A model generated the notes under the pieces. The model did not search any database and had not been told where the DNA came from. It worked only from the letters and a program-made list of their open reading frames with translations. A stretch of 64,000 bases of DNA from an uncultured Sutterella sp. (GTDB taxonomy: Bacteria > Pseudomonadota > Gammaproteobacteria > Burkholderiales > Burkholderiaceae_F), in contig UQTE01000001.1 in the NCBI GenBank assembly GCA_900543805.1, positions 62,001 to 126,000 of the forward strand, given 5' to 3'. Made by a program: the position numbers and the translations under genes. Below, in pieces: positions 32,955 to 41,088 of this stretch (its first letter is position 1; every line of letters begins with the position of its first letter).

Positions 32955-35216
32955 ATGAACTTTCGCTTGGCGGCCGGCCCGACGATGGCGGCGATGGCGG
33001 TATTTCTGTTGTGCGGACAAAACGTGTGGGCCAAGACGCCCGAGGAAGTGCGCGCCGCGTGCCGGGCGGAGGGACGTCCCTGCGTCGGGCTCGTGCTCTC
33101 GGGCGGCGGCGCCCGGGGCTTCTCGCACGTGGGCGTCCTCAAGGTCCTCGAAGAACTGAACGTCAAGATCGACGTGGTGACGGGGACCTCCATGGGTTCG
33201 ATGGTGGGCGGCGCTTATGCGGCGGGCTACAGCGCCGACGAAGTGGGCAAGATCGTGCTCGGCGTCGACTGGGACAAGATGCTTGCGCTGCGCGGCGACC
33301 GCCGTCAAATCCCGTGGCTGCAGAAGCTCGACGACTATTCCGGTCTTACGACGGGCGGCCTCAAGATCGACCGGGACGGTCACGTGCGCCTGCCCGAAGA
33401 AGTCTTTCCCTCGCAGGAACTCGACATTTTTCTCTCCAAGCACGTCGGGGCCGTCAACCACATTCAGGATCTCTCGAATCTCGCCATCCCCTTTGCGGCC
33501 CCCGCGACGGATCTTGTGAACGGAAAGCGCGTCGTGATGCAGAAAAACTGCACCCTGCGCGAGGCGATGCGCGCCTCCATGTCGGTGCCCGCTGCCTTCG
33601 CGCCGGTGGAATATCAGGGGATGCTACTCGTGGACGGCGGTCTTGTCGACAACCTTCCCGTGGAACTCGCGCGTGAGCTCGGCGCCGACATCGTCATCGC
33701 CGTGAATGCGGGGACTCCTCTGGCCAAGCGAGAGGAAATCACGAATTTTCTCGACGTTTCGGCGCAGATGGTGAATCTGCTCACGGAGCAGAGCGTGCGC
33801 CGCTCGATGGAGCAGCTGACGGAGCGGGACATCCTGATCACGCCCGATCTGACGAACTTCACGAGCGCGGACCTCAAAAAGAGTCCCGCCATCATCGACG
33901 CGGGCTACGAGGCGGCGATCAAGGTGAAGGACCGCCTGGCGAAACTCTCGTCCGATCCTGTCCGCTATGCGGCTTGGAACAAGGAGCATCTCGCGGGCAT
34001 GCCGCGGCGGGATTCGGAGGAAACGATGGTCCGCCTCGCCGAGGTGCGCGTCGAGGGCCTTACCACGGTCAATCCGGAAGCCGTCGTGGAACGCGCCGAC
34101 CTGCCGCTCGACCGCGAGGTCACGAACGAAGAGGTAGCCGACTCGGCCCGCAGGATTTGGGCTTCGGGCGACTTCACGCAGGTGACTTATTCCTTCGAGC
34201 CCGGTCCCGACGGCACGTCGGTGCTGGTGCTCAAGCCTCAGGAACTCAAGCCCGGATATTCCTCCATTCGATTCGGCGGGGCCGTCGAGTCGGACTTTCG
34301 CGATCATTCGGACTTCAATCTGATCCTTTCGCACACCTGGGGGTGGATGAACTCCTGGGGCGGGCAGTGGCGCAATCAGGTGCAGCTCGGCGAAACCAAG
34401 GGGTTCTCGAGCGAATTCGTGCAGCCCCTGGGCCCGGGATCGCCCTGGTTCGTGATGCCGAGACTGAGTTTTGAAAAAACGAGCAACGACGTCTATCAGG
34501 ACGGCAAGGCACGGCACCGCTGGAGCAATGAGGAATACCGCGCGCAGGTGCGGCTCGGACGGGAACTGTGGGATCTCGGCGTGATCGCGGGCGGCGTCGG
34601 CTGGGTCAACCGCGACACGACGCGGGTGATCGGTTCGGCGCCCGAGGGCGGAAGCCGCTCTTCGGGGGTTGCGATGGCGGATCTCTATCTCGACACGCTC
34701 GATCGCGTCGCCTTCCCGACCAAGGGATGGAATCTTTCCGCCTCGTGGGAACTCTCCGAGGACGACGCCTCGGGCGACGCGGGCGGCCACAATTCGTACG
34801 AGGTGAGCTTCAAGATGCCCGTTTCCTTCGGGCGCTGGACCGCCACGGGCACGATCGAAGCGGGGCGCTCCACCCGCCACGGCGAATATCAGTTGGGCGG
34901 AGCGGGACGTCTCTCAGGGAGTCCCGACGGCCGATGGTCGGGGTCGGACAAACAGTTCGGATCGATCGGGCTCGCGCGGAACATGTCGGATCAGTTCGAC
35001 ATCGGGATGCCCGTGTGGTTCGGGGGCTCTCTCGAAGCGGGCCGCGCCTGGAACCGCTCCGAGTCCTCCGAGTACGATTCGTCCTACGACGATTGGAAAA
35101 AGGCCATGTCGCTCTACGTGGGGCTCGATACCTACGTCGGTCCCGTGTATCTCCTTTGGGGGAAGACCTTCGGCGAGGACAGCGGGCTCTATTTCCGCTG
35201 GGGTTACATGCGCTGA
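32955..35216 (+). CDS. PlpD-like type Vd autotransporter with patatin phospholipase passenger
   Basis: A 753-residue fused lipase and outer-membrane barrel. A signal peptide ends near residue 26 (NVWA). The patatin domain follows: oxyanion loop GGGARG (50-55), nucleophile elbow GTSMG with Ser79, and the DGG dyad aspartate near residue 227. A POTRA-like domain spans about residues 355-425 (VRLAEVRVEGLTTVNPEAV). The remaining 320 residues are rich in alternating aromatic beta-strands and end with YFRWGYMR, consistent with a 16-strand barrel. In Pseudomonas PlpD the lipase is exported through its own barrel and cleaves phospholipids. The length (PlpD about 728) fits. The 257-base upstream region contains no gene. 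Confidence 0.9.
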   Translation: MNFRLAAGPTMAAMAVFLLCGQNVWAKTPEEVRAACRAEGRPCVGLVLSGGGARGFSHVGVLKVLEELNVKIDVVTGTSMGSMVGGAYAAGYSADEVGKIVLGVDWDKMLALRGDRRQIPWLQKLDDYSGLTTGGLKIDRDGHVRLPEEVFPSQELDIFLSKHVGAVNHIQDLSNLAIPFAAPATDLVNGKRVVMQKNCTLREAMRASMSVPAAFAPVEYQGMLLVDGGLVDNLPVELARELGADIVIAVNAGTPLAKREEITNFLDVSAQMVNLLTEQSVRRSMEQLTERDILITPDLTNFTSADLKKSPAIIDAGYEAAIKVKDRLAKLSSDPVRYAAWNKEHLAGMPRRDSEETMVRLAEVRVEGLTTVNPEAVVERADLPLDREVTNEEVADSARRIWASGDFTQVTYSFEPGPDGTSVLVLKPQELKPGYSSIRFGGAVESDFRDHSDFNLILSHTWGWMNSWGGQWRNQVQLGETKGFSSEFVQPLGPGSPWFVMPRLSFEKTSNDVYQDGKARHRWSNEEYRAQVRLGRELWDLGVIAGGVGWVNRDTTRVIGSAPEGGSRSSGVAMADLYLDTLDRVAFPTKGWNLSASWELSEDDASGDAGGHNSYEVSFKMPVSFGRWTATGTIEAGRSTRHGEYQLGGAGRLSGSPDGRWSGSDKQFGSIGLARNMSDQFDIGMPVWFGGSLEAGRAWNRSESSEYDSSYDDWKKAMSLYVGLDTYVGPVYLLWGKTFGEDSGLYFRWGYMR

Positions 35217-35219
35217 GCC

Positions 35220-35687
35220 TCAGGCGGCCTTGTCGGCGGCGGGCTCGTTTTCGGGCAGATGCTCGACGACGAGTCCGAGCGCGTGCAGGGAGACCGTCAC
35301 TTCGGCCGAGAAAAAGAGCGTCGAGACGACGATGCAGAAAATGGCCGAGACGAGAAGCGCGGACTGCAGACCGACGAGCGAGACGTCAAGAATGCCGCTC
35401 AGAACGCCGGCGAGCACCATCAGGCCCGAGCAAAAGGCGGAGAGCACGACCGAAATGGTGGCGGAACGCAAAAGGGCCGCGCGGTGGAAAATGAGGTCGA
35501 TTTCCGCGTCGATGTCGGGTTCGACGGTCGTCCCCGACGCTTCGCGCTTTTCCATGAGCTGGCGGATGCGTTCGGTGGCGTGGTTGTAGCGCGCGGTCAT
35601 GCAGAGCATGAGAATGCCGACGCCCGAAATGAGGGTGATCGGCGTGAGGGCCTGCGCGACGATCGAATTGAATTCGGAAAAAATCAT
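35220..35687 (-). CDS. DUF2721 family membrane protein (copy 1)
   Basis: A 155-residue protein of unknown function. Three hydrophobic segments are visible: about residues 12-30 (ALTPITLISGVGILMLCMTA), 75-100 and 107-130. A charged linker (RYNHATERIRQLMEKREASG) after the first segment is the family hallmark, and the next gene's product has a matching one. It lies 12 bases downstream of its paralogue in the same operon and ends three bases from the convergent PlpD-like gene. No catalytic residues can be named. Confidence 0.8.
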   Translation of the reverse strand: MIFSEFNSIVAQALTPITLISGVGILMLCMTARYNHATERIRQLMEKREASGTTVEPDIDAEIDLIFHRAALLRSATISVVLSAFCSGLMVLAGVLSGILDVSLVGLQSALLVSAIFCIVVSTLFFSAEVTVSLHALGLVVEHLPENEPAADKAA

Positions 35688-35699
35688 GATTCCCTCTCC

Positions 35700-36167
35700 T
35701 TAGTAGAAGCGCGCGTAGTGCTTCTTGCGCTTGCCGGGCAGATTCGAGACGGCGATGCCGAGCGCCTTGAGCGACGTGAGCACTTCACAGAAGAAAAAGA
35801 GGGAGGAAAGCAGAATGAGGCCGATCGAGAGGAAGAGCCACAGCACCGCCAGAGAAGTGAGGTCCGTGTCGAGGAAGTGGCTCGCCACGCTCGTGGCGAC
35901 GAGAAAGCCCGTGCAGACGGCGGAACTCGAAATGCAGAGCATGGCGTGGCGCAGGAGCGCGGCGCGGCGGAAGACGTAGCGGATTTCCGTGTCGATGCAG
36001 GGTTCGTTCTTGAGGCCCGACGCTTCACGGCGCTTGATGAGCTTGCGGATGCGGTCGGTGGTGCTGTTGTAGCGGTTGGTCATGCAGAGCATCATGAGGC
36101 CCACGCCCGAGATGAGCATGGTCGGCGTCAGGGCGCTCGTCAGGATTTCATTGAAGGAGGTGATCAT
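35700..36167 (-). CDS. DUF2721 family membrane protein (copy 2)
   Basis: Also 155 residues and clearly paralogous to the following gene: MITSFNEILTSALTPTMLIS against MIFSEFNSIVAQALTPITLI, and RYNSTTDRIRKLIKRREASG against RYNHATERIRQLMEKREASG. Three membrane segments are predicted. The C-terminus is basic (LPGKRKKHYARFY) whereas copy 1 ends acidic, so the pair may be a hetero-oligomer with complementary tails; that is inference. It lies 35 bases after the ybaK-type gene on the same strand. Confidence 0.8.
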   Translation of the reverse strand: MITSFNEILTSALTPTMLISGVGLMMLCMTNRYNSTTDRIRKLIKRREASGLKNEPCIDTEIRYVFRRAALLRHAMLCISSSAVCTGFLVATSVASHFLDTDLTSLAVLWLFLSIGLILLSSLFFFCEVLTSLKALGIAVSNLPGKRKKHYARFY

Positions 36168-36202
36168 GGCGAAGGGATCGGGGTCGGGAAAAAATCGGTT
36201 GG

Positions 36203-36691
36203 TCAGGCCTTTACGAAAGAGACGGGTTCGGGCGCCACGATGCGGCGGTAGTCCTCGGTGCGGATGATGATCGACGTGTCGAGGGCGCCGGCGTTGAAGG
36301 CGAGTTCGTCGTAGCGTTCATAGAGCGAAGGGTCGGCCACGAGACGCAGGTCGGGGTGCAGACTCACGGGCGGAACGGCGCCGAAGACGCAGCCCGTCAG
36401 TTCACGGACCTCGTCGGGACTCGCGAGCGAAGCGCGGCGGCCGCCGAACGCGGCGGCGAGTTTCGAAAGGTCGGCCTGCTTGTCGGCGGGCAGCACGGCG
36501 AGCACGTGGCACTTGATGCCGTTTCCCTTGACGGTGCAGCAGAGCGCCTTGGCGCCCTGACCGAGTTCTGTGCCGCGGATTTCGGCGACGGACTGGCTGG
36601 TCTTGCCGGCCGCTTCGTGGTGCAGCACGCGAAACTGCGCGTTGCCCGCGCGGAACATTTCGCAGAGTTGATCGAGAACGTTTTCGGGCAT
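36203..36691 (-). CDS. YbaK/ProX-type aminoacyl-tRNA deacylase
   Basis: A 162-residue trans-editing domain protein of the YbaK/INS superfamily, which hydrolyses mischarged aminoacyl-tRNAs such as Cys- or Ala-tRNA-Pro. Family motifs seen are EAAGKTSQSVAEIRGTELGQGAKAL, with the Lys later in LPADKQADLSKLAAAFG, and the loop ELTGCVFGAVPPVS that resembles the GGxSPxG loop of YbaK. The exact tRNA specificity is not readable, and it could belong to the PrdX/ProX branch. It probably heads a short operon with the two DUF2721 genes. Confidence 0.82.
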   Translation of the reverse strand: MPENVLDQLCEMFRAGNAQFRVLHHEAAGKTSQSVAEIRGTELGQGAKALCCTVKGNGIKCHVLAVLPADKQADLSKLAAAFGGRRASLASPDEVRELTGCVFGAVPPVSLHPDLRLVADPSLYERYDELAFNAGALDTSIIIRTEDYRRIVAPEPVSFVKA

Positions 36692-36908
36692 GGTGTTTCT
36701 CGCAGGAAAAGGAAAGAAACCGTGAAAAGGGAAACGGTGCGTTTTTTTAGAAGCCGAGGAGTATAAACCTTTCGGCCCCGTCGCGGCGGTTCGGATAAAA
36801 TACCGCTCTGTTTTCTCGGGGACGGATGTCCCGCAGAGAAATTCGATTTTCTCTCCCCTCCGACCGGGGCGACAGCCGCGGTTTCGGAAGCTTTTTCTTT
36901 CAGTGCTT

Positions 36909-37316
36909 ATGAAAAAAACTGCCGTGGAAGGTACGATCCTGGCGCTCGACTACGGTCTCGCGCGCATCGGCGTGGCCGTGGGCAACACGCTTACGCAGTC
37001 GGCCCGTCCGCTCGTCATCCTGCACGCCGTCAAACGCGAGGACCGCTGGCAGCAGCTCTCGGCCCTTTTCGAAGAATGGAATCCCGTCGCCTTCGTCGTG
37101 GGCGTTCCGCTTCACGGCGACGGTAGCGAGTCGGAGCACACGCTTCGCTGCCGACGCTTCGCCCGTCAGTTGGGAGGGCGCTTTCGGCGGCACGTGTTCG
37201 AAGTGGACGAACGATATTCCTCCGTCGTGGTGGAATCGGGGCGGGAGAAAATCGACGACCGTTCCGCGGCCCTCTTGCTGCAGCAATTTTTCGACGAATC
37301 CTCCGCGCAGTCCTAA
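36909..37316 (+). CDS. ruvX: putative pre-16S rRNA nuclease / Holliday junction resolvase RuvX (YqgF)
   Basis: A 135-residue RNase H-fold nuclease. The catalytic acidic residues are in place: LALDYGLARIGVAVG near the N-terminus, VVGVPL, DERYSS and DDRSAALLLQQF at the end. YqgF homologues process the 5' end of 16S rRNA. I use ATG 36909; GTG 36903 two codons earlier is possible, and neither has a clear ribosome site. yqgE, its usual upstream partner, is absent. The next gene follows after 12 bases. Confidence 0.9.
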   Translation: MKKTAVEGTILALDYGLARIGVAVGNTLTQSARPLVILHAVKREDRWQQLSALFEEWNPVAFVVGVPLHGDGSESEHTLRCRRFARQLGGRFRRHVFEVDERYSSVVVESGREKIDDRSAALLLQQFFDESSAQS

Positions 37317-37328
37317 GCGAGTTTTTTC

Positions 37329-38159
37329 ATGCGTTATTTCATCGGCAGTTTCCGTTTTCTGCTCATCGCGCTCTACATTCTCTTTTTGATTTTCTTCGCG
37401 GTCCTGGTGCTTCCCGTCCTGACCGACGAAAGCCGCGCCGCGTGGATTCGGCGCCTCGCGCGCATCGTGCCCCGCATCATGGGGGTGCGCGTCAAGGTTT
37501 CGGGCGGGATTCCCGACGAGGATGCGGTGACGCTCGCGCGCCGTCAGGGGAAGACGGGCTACATGATCTGCTCGAACCACATCTCGTTTCTGGACATCTT
37601 CCTTTTGGACTCGATTCTGCCCGTGCGCTTCGTCGCCAAAAAGGAAATCGAGTCCTGGCCCGTCTTCGGTTTAATTTCGCGGGCCGCTGGCACGCTCTTC
37701 ATTGACCGCAGCCGCAAGCGCGCGGTGCTCGAAATGGCGGAAAAAATGAACGAAACCCTCCGCGCGGGCGAATCCGTGTTGTTCTTTCCGGAAGGAACTA
37801 CGGGCGAAGGGCGCGTACTTCTTCCCTTCTACGCGAACCTCTTTGCGTCGGCCGTCGCGACCGAGGCGGAGCTCATCCCCGTGGTGATCCGCTACACGCA
37901 AAAGGGTAAAGTCACGACGATTCCCTCTTATGCGGGCAACATTCCGCTCTTCACCGTCATGAAGCGGATCGTCTTTTCTTCGGGACTTGAGGCCGAAGTG
38001 CAGGTGCTCGAGCCGATTTCGTCCGCGGGCGTGGACCGCAAGACGCTTTGCGCGCAAACCTCCGCCGTCATGTCCGCGGCGCTCGGCGTGCCCGACGCCA
38101 CGGCGGCGAAGGAAGAGGCCGTCCGTCAGCGCCGCGAGGCGGCGCTCAAGCACGACTGA
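37329..38159 (+). CDS. plsC: 1-acyl-sn-glycerol-3-phosphate acyltransferase (PlsC family, copy 1)
   Basis: A 276-residue membrane acyltransferase of the PlsC/LPLAT superfamily. An N-terminal membrane segment (residues 8-32) precedes the catalytic motif NHISFLD (HX4D) and the substrate-binding FPEGTTGEG. It acylates lysophosphatidate or a related lysophospholipid. A second PlsC homologue is encoded at 57.9 kb; which is the main phosphatidate-forming enzyme cannot be told. In Burkholderia, as I recall, pyrR-pyrB-pyrC separate ruvX from this gene; here the two are adjacent. It ends two bases from convergent apaH. Confidence 0.9.
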   Translation: MRYFIGSFRFLLIALYILFLIFFAVLVLPVLTDESRAAWIRRLARIVPRIMGVRVKVSGGIPDEDAVTLARRQGKTGYMICSNHISFLDIFLLDSILPVRFVAKKEIESWPVFGLISRAAGTLFIDRSRKRAVLEMAEKMNETLRAGESVLFFPEGTTGEGRVLLPFYANLFASAVATEAELIPVVIRYTQKGKVTTIPSYAGNIPLFTVMKRIVFSSGLEAEVQVLEPISSAGVDRKTLCAQTSAVMSAALGVPDATAAKEEAVRQRREAALKHD

Positions 38160-38161
38160 GC

Positions 38162-38998
38162 TCAGCGCTTCTTCGAGGAATAGCGAAGGGGATCGGCCCA
38201 CATGGGGCAGGACACCTGCACGATCTCCCTCGTGTCGATGTTGAGGGCGGTGAGCGCGCCGCCCCACAAGCACCCCGTGTCGATCGACATCAGGGTCTTT
38301 TCGTTTTTGAGGCCGAGCATGGACCAGTGCCCGAAGCAGATCGGGATGTTTTCGCTGCGGCGGTCCGTGAATTCAAACCAGGGAACGAGGCGCTCGGGCA
38401 CTCCTTCGAGCCCTTCCTTCTGATCGAAGTCGAGTTCGCCCGTGTAACGGTCCACGAAGCGGATGCGCGAGAAGCTGTTGAAGACGGCCCTTCTGCGTTC
38501 CGCCCCCGTGAGGCCCGTCGACCACTGGGTGTTGCCGTACATGTCGCGGAACATTTCGCGCCAGTCGTCGCCGTGCAGCCCTTCTTCCATTTCCAGCGCC
38601 AGCGCTCTGGCGTCTTCGACGCTCCAGGCGGGATTGAGCCCGGCGTGCACGAAAACGACGCCCCGGTCCTCGATCAGAAGACGTCCGTGACGAAGCCAGT
38701 CGATGAGTTCGTCCCGGTCGGGTGCGCCGAGGACGTCGTCGAGCGTGTCCTTCTTGTGCGTCGACGCAAAGCCCGCGGCGATGGCGAGAAGATGCAGGTC
38801 GTGATTGCCGAGGAGAAAACGGGCCCGCGATCCGAGAGAACGGATGCGGCGCAGTACGCCGAGCGATTCGGGACCGCGGTTGACGAGGTCGCCGAGAAAG
38901 AGAAGTTCCGCGTTGTCGGGAAGGAGTCCGAGGAGTTCGTCAAGGCTTTGGAGGCAACCCTGAACGTCGCCGACGGCAAAAAGGGGAGGATTCGTCAT
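38162..38998 (-). CDS. apaH: bis(5'-nucleosyl)-tetraphosphatase (symmetrical)
   Basis: ApaH splits Ap4A into two ADP and also removes Np4 caps from RNA. The 278-residue product has the calcineurin-like metallophosphatase motifs in order: GDVQGC, GDLVNRGP, GNHD and the VFVHAGL block, followed by FGHWSMLG. Length is normal (E. coli 280). It is divergent from hldC, with 61 bases between the starts. Confidence 0.95.
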   Translation of the reverse strand: MTNPPLFAVGDVQGCLQSLDELLGLLPDNAELLFLGDLVNRGPESLGVLRRIRSLGSRARFLLGNHDLHLLAIAAGFASTHKKDTLDDVLGAPDRDELIDWLRHGRLLIEDRGVVFVHAGLNPAWSVEDARALALEMEEGLHGDDWREMFRDMYGNTQWSTGLTGAERRRAVFNSFSRIRFVDRYTGELDFDQKEGLEGVPERLVPWFEFTDRRSENIPICFGHWSMLGLKNEKTLMSIDTGCLWGGALTALNIDTREIVQVSCPMWADPLRYSSKKR

Positions 38999-39059
38999 GG
39001 AGCGCTGCGGCTTCGGTAAGATGAAGGGATCTACATTCTAATCCCGGGAACAGAGAGTC

Positions 39060-39557
39060 ATGAGCACGCGTTGTCCGCCCCCCGCCTTTGAAAAGAAAAT
39101 CTGCACGATGGAGGAACTCTCCGAGCGCGCGGCGGCGCTTCCCAAGCCCGTCGTCTTCACGAACGGCGTCTTCGACATCCTTCACCGCGGACACGTGACC
39201 TATCTCGCGCAGGCGAGGGCGCTCGGCGCAAGTCTCGTCGTCGCCGTCAACAGCGACCGTTCGGTGAAGATGCTCGGAAAGGGAGACGATCGCCCGATCA
39301 ATACGGAAGCCGATCGGGCGGCCGTCGTGGCGGCGCTCGAGAGCACGGACCTCGTCGTCGTTTTTCCCGACAAGGTCCCGCTCGAGGCCGTGGAGAAGGC
39401 TCGCCCCGACATTTATGTAAAAGGCGGCGACTACCGCATCGAGGATCTTCCCGAAGCCAAGCTCGTCGCCGCCTGGGGCGGGCGCACCGTGACGGTCACG
39501 TTCGAGCACGAACGCTCCACCACGGCGCTGTTGCGCAAGGTGCGCGGCGGTCAGTGA
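39060..39557 (+). CDS. hldC: D-glycero-beta-D-manno-heptose 1-phosphate adenylyltransferase
   Basis: This 165-residue nucleotidyltransferase activates heptose-1-phosphate with ATP to ADP-heptose. The cytidylyltransferase-like motif HxGH is HRGH (42-45) after [10 protein letters not shown], and the KGGDY block near residue 121 is typical of the RfaE C-terminal domain. E. coli fuses this activity with the kinase as HldE; here the kinase (hldA) is a separate gene at 42.1-43.0 kb. The gene overlaps convergent galU by seven bases. Confidence 0.95.
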   Translation: MSTRCPPPAFEKKICTMEELSERAAALPKPVVFTNGVFDILHRGHVTYLAQARALGASLVVAVNSDRSVKMLGKGDDRPINTEADRAAVVAALESTDLVVVFPDKVPLEAVEKARPDIYVKGGDYRIEDLPEAKLVAAWGGRTVTVTFEHERSTTALLRKVRGGQ

Positions 39558-40390
39558 ATTTCAAAGCCGCGCTTGCGCGCGAAGTGAACCGTCGCGTCGA
39601 TGAAGCCCTGCTTGCTGCCGCAGTCAAAGCGCGTGCCTTCGAAGCGGTGGGCGTAGGTCGGCACGTTTTCAAGCGAGGCGGCGATGCCGTCGGTGAGCTG
39701 AATTTCACCGCCGACGCCGGGCTGCAGACGGGCGAGATGGTCGAAGATGTCGGCTTCGAAGACGTAGCGGCCGATCACGGCCATGCGCGAGGGCGCCACG
39801 GCGGGATCGGGCTTTTCCACGATGCCGCGCACGCGCGGCGTCGTAAGCGAACCATCGTCCACGCTTACGATCCCGTACTTCTTCGTTTCTTCGGGCGCAA
39901 CGTCCTGAACGGCTACGACCGAGCCGCCGCCCACGCTCGCGCGGGCTTCGATGAGCTGACCGATGCAGCCCTTCGGGGCGTCGATGAGGTCGTCGGCGAG
40001 GATCACGGCGAAGGGATCGTCCCCGACCACGGGCTGCGCGCAGAGCACGGCGTGGCCGAGGCCGAGCGCCTTGGGCTGACGCAGGTAAATGCAGTGGATG
40101 TTGTGCGGGAGAATGCTGCGCACGATTTCAAGAAGTTCGTCCTTGCCTTTTTCTTCGAGTTCGCGTTCGAGCTCGGGGTGGGCGTCGAAGTGGTCTTCAA
40201 TCGCGCGCTTGTTGCGGCCCGTGACGAAGATCATTTCCGTGATGCCGGCGCGGGCGGCTTCTTCCACGGCGTACTGAATCAGAGGCTTGTCGACGATCGG
40301 AAGCATTTCCTTGGGCATCGCCTTCGTGGCGGGAAGAAAACGCGTGCCGAGGCCGTTGACGGGGAATACGACTTTGCGAACGGGTTTCAT
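39551..40390 (-). CDS. galU: UTP-glucose-1-phosphate uridylyltransferase
   Basis: GalU makes UDP-glucose, the donor for LPS core glucose and the substrate for GalE in this window. The 279-residue product has the pyrophosphorylase signature [20 protein letters not shown] at residues 14-33 and the [11 protein letters not shown] substrate segment. It lies 131 bases downstream of gmhB on the same strand, separated by three small hairpins, so it is probably at least partly independent of the heptose operon. Confidence 0.95.
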   Translation of the reverse strand: MKPVRKVVFPVNGLGTRFLPATKAMPKEMLPIVDKPLIQYAVEEAARAGITEMIFVTGRNKRAIEDHFDAHPELERELEEKGKDELLEIVRSILPHNIHCIYLRQPKALGLGHAVLCAQPVVGDDPFAVILADDLIDAPKGCIGQLIEARASVGGGSVVAVQDVAPEETKKYGIVSVDDGSLTTPRVRGIVEKPDPAVAPSRMAVIGRYVFEADIFDHLARLQPGVGGEIQLTDGIAASLENVPTYAHRFEGTRFDCGSKQGFIDATVHFARKRGFEIH

Positions 40391-40410
40391 GGTGTGTGAG
40401 CGCCACCGTT

Positions 40411-40509
40411 GCGGCGATCATGCCGCAGGGGCGCATCCTCCTTTGCGTTGGGCCGCGGTGCTGCGGCCGTCGTTGACGTGAAATCGGTCGGCCGGAAACC
40501 TTCCGGCCG
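40411..40509. repeat. three tandem hairpins between gmhB and galU
   Basis: Inverted repeats are GCGGC/GCCGC (40411-40415 and 40422-40426), GGCCGC/GCGGCC (40451-40456 and 40463-40468) and a 9-bp CGGCCGGAA/TTCCGGCCG (40489-40497 and 40501-40509). The last could end gmhB transcription, though its T tract is poor. They may also structure the galU leader. Confidence 0.45.
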
Positions 40510-40521
40510 CTTGTTGCCGCC

Positions 40522-41088
40522 TCAGGAGACGGCAGGTTGGGAATCGGACAAAATCCCGACGCCTTCGAGCAGGGAGAGAGCCGTGTGCGTGGCGTCGGGG
40601 GCGGGATCGGGAAGGGCGCGGGCGTCGGTGCCGACCTGAATGCGCACGGGAACCCCCGCGCGGCGTGCCGCGGTCATGTCGCCCGGTTTGTCGCCGAACA
40701 TCACGCTCTTTGCAAGATCGAGCGAGAGCTCGCGGGCGGCGCGCAGAAGCATCCCGGGCTCGGGCTTGCGGCAGTCGCAGGCCTGCTTGTACGCGCCGAT
40801 TCCCTTTTCCGGATGATGCGGGCAGTAGTAGACCCCCGCGATCGAAACGCCTTCCTCGGCGAAACGCGCCTTCATCCAGGCGGTGAGCCGCAGGAAATCG
40901 TCTTCGCCGTAGTACCCCCGGGCGATGCCCGACTGATTGGTGACGACGACGATCGCGTAGCCGAGCCGGGCGAGTTCGCGGCAGGCCTCGAAGACGCCGG
41001 GAAGCCACTCGAAGTTTTCGGGCTGGCTCACGTAACCGTGATCGGCGTTGATCACGCCGTCACGGTCAAGAAAGGCGGCTTTCTGCAT
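40522..41088 (-). CDS. gmhB: D-glycero-beta-D-manno-heptose 1,7-bisphosphate 7-phosphatase
   Basis: A 188-residue HAD phosphatase removing the 7-phosphate of heptose bisphosphate. The nucleophile motif is FLDRDGVIN (D8, D10). The structural zinc ligands characteristic of GmhB are present as C89, H91, C104 and C106 (YYCPHHPEKG, ACDC). MFGDKPGDMTAA supplies the Mg aspartate. Its start shares a base with the hldD stop (TGATG), so it is translationally coupled to the heptose operon. In Burkholderia gmhB is usually in the glyS-plsC interval, which is empty here. Confidence 0.95.
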   Translation of the reverse strand: MQKAAFLDRDGVINADHGYVSQPENFEWLPGVFEACRELARLGYAIVVVTNQSGIARGYYGEDDFLRLTAWMKARFAEEGVSIAGVYYCPHHPEKGIGAYKQACDCRKPEPGMLLRAARELSLDLAKSVMFGDKPGDMTAARRAGVPVRIQVGTDARALPDPAPDATHTALSLLEGVGILSDSQPAVS

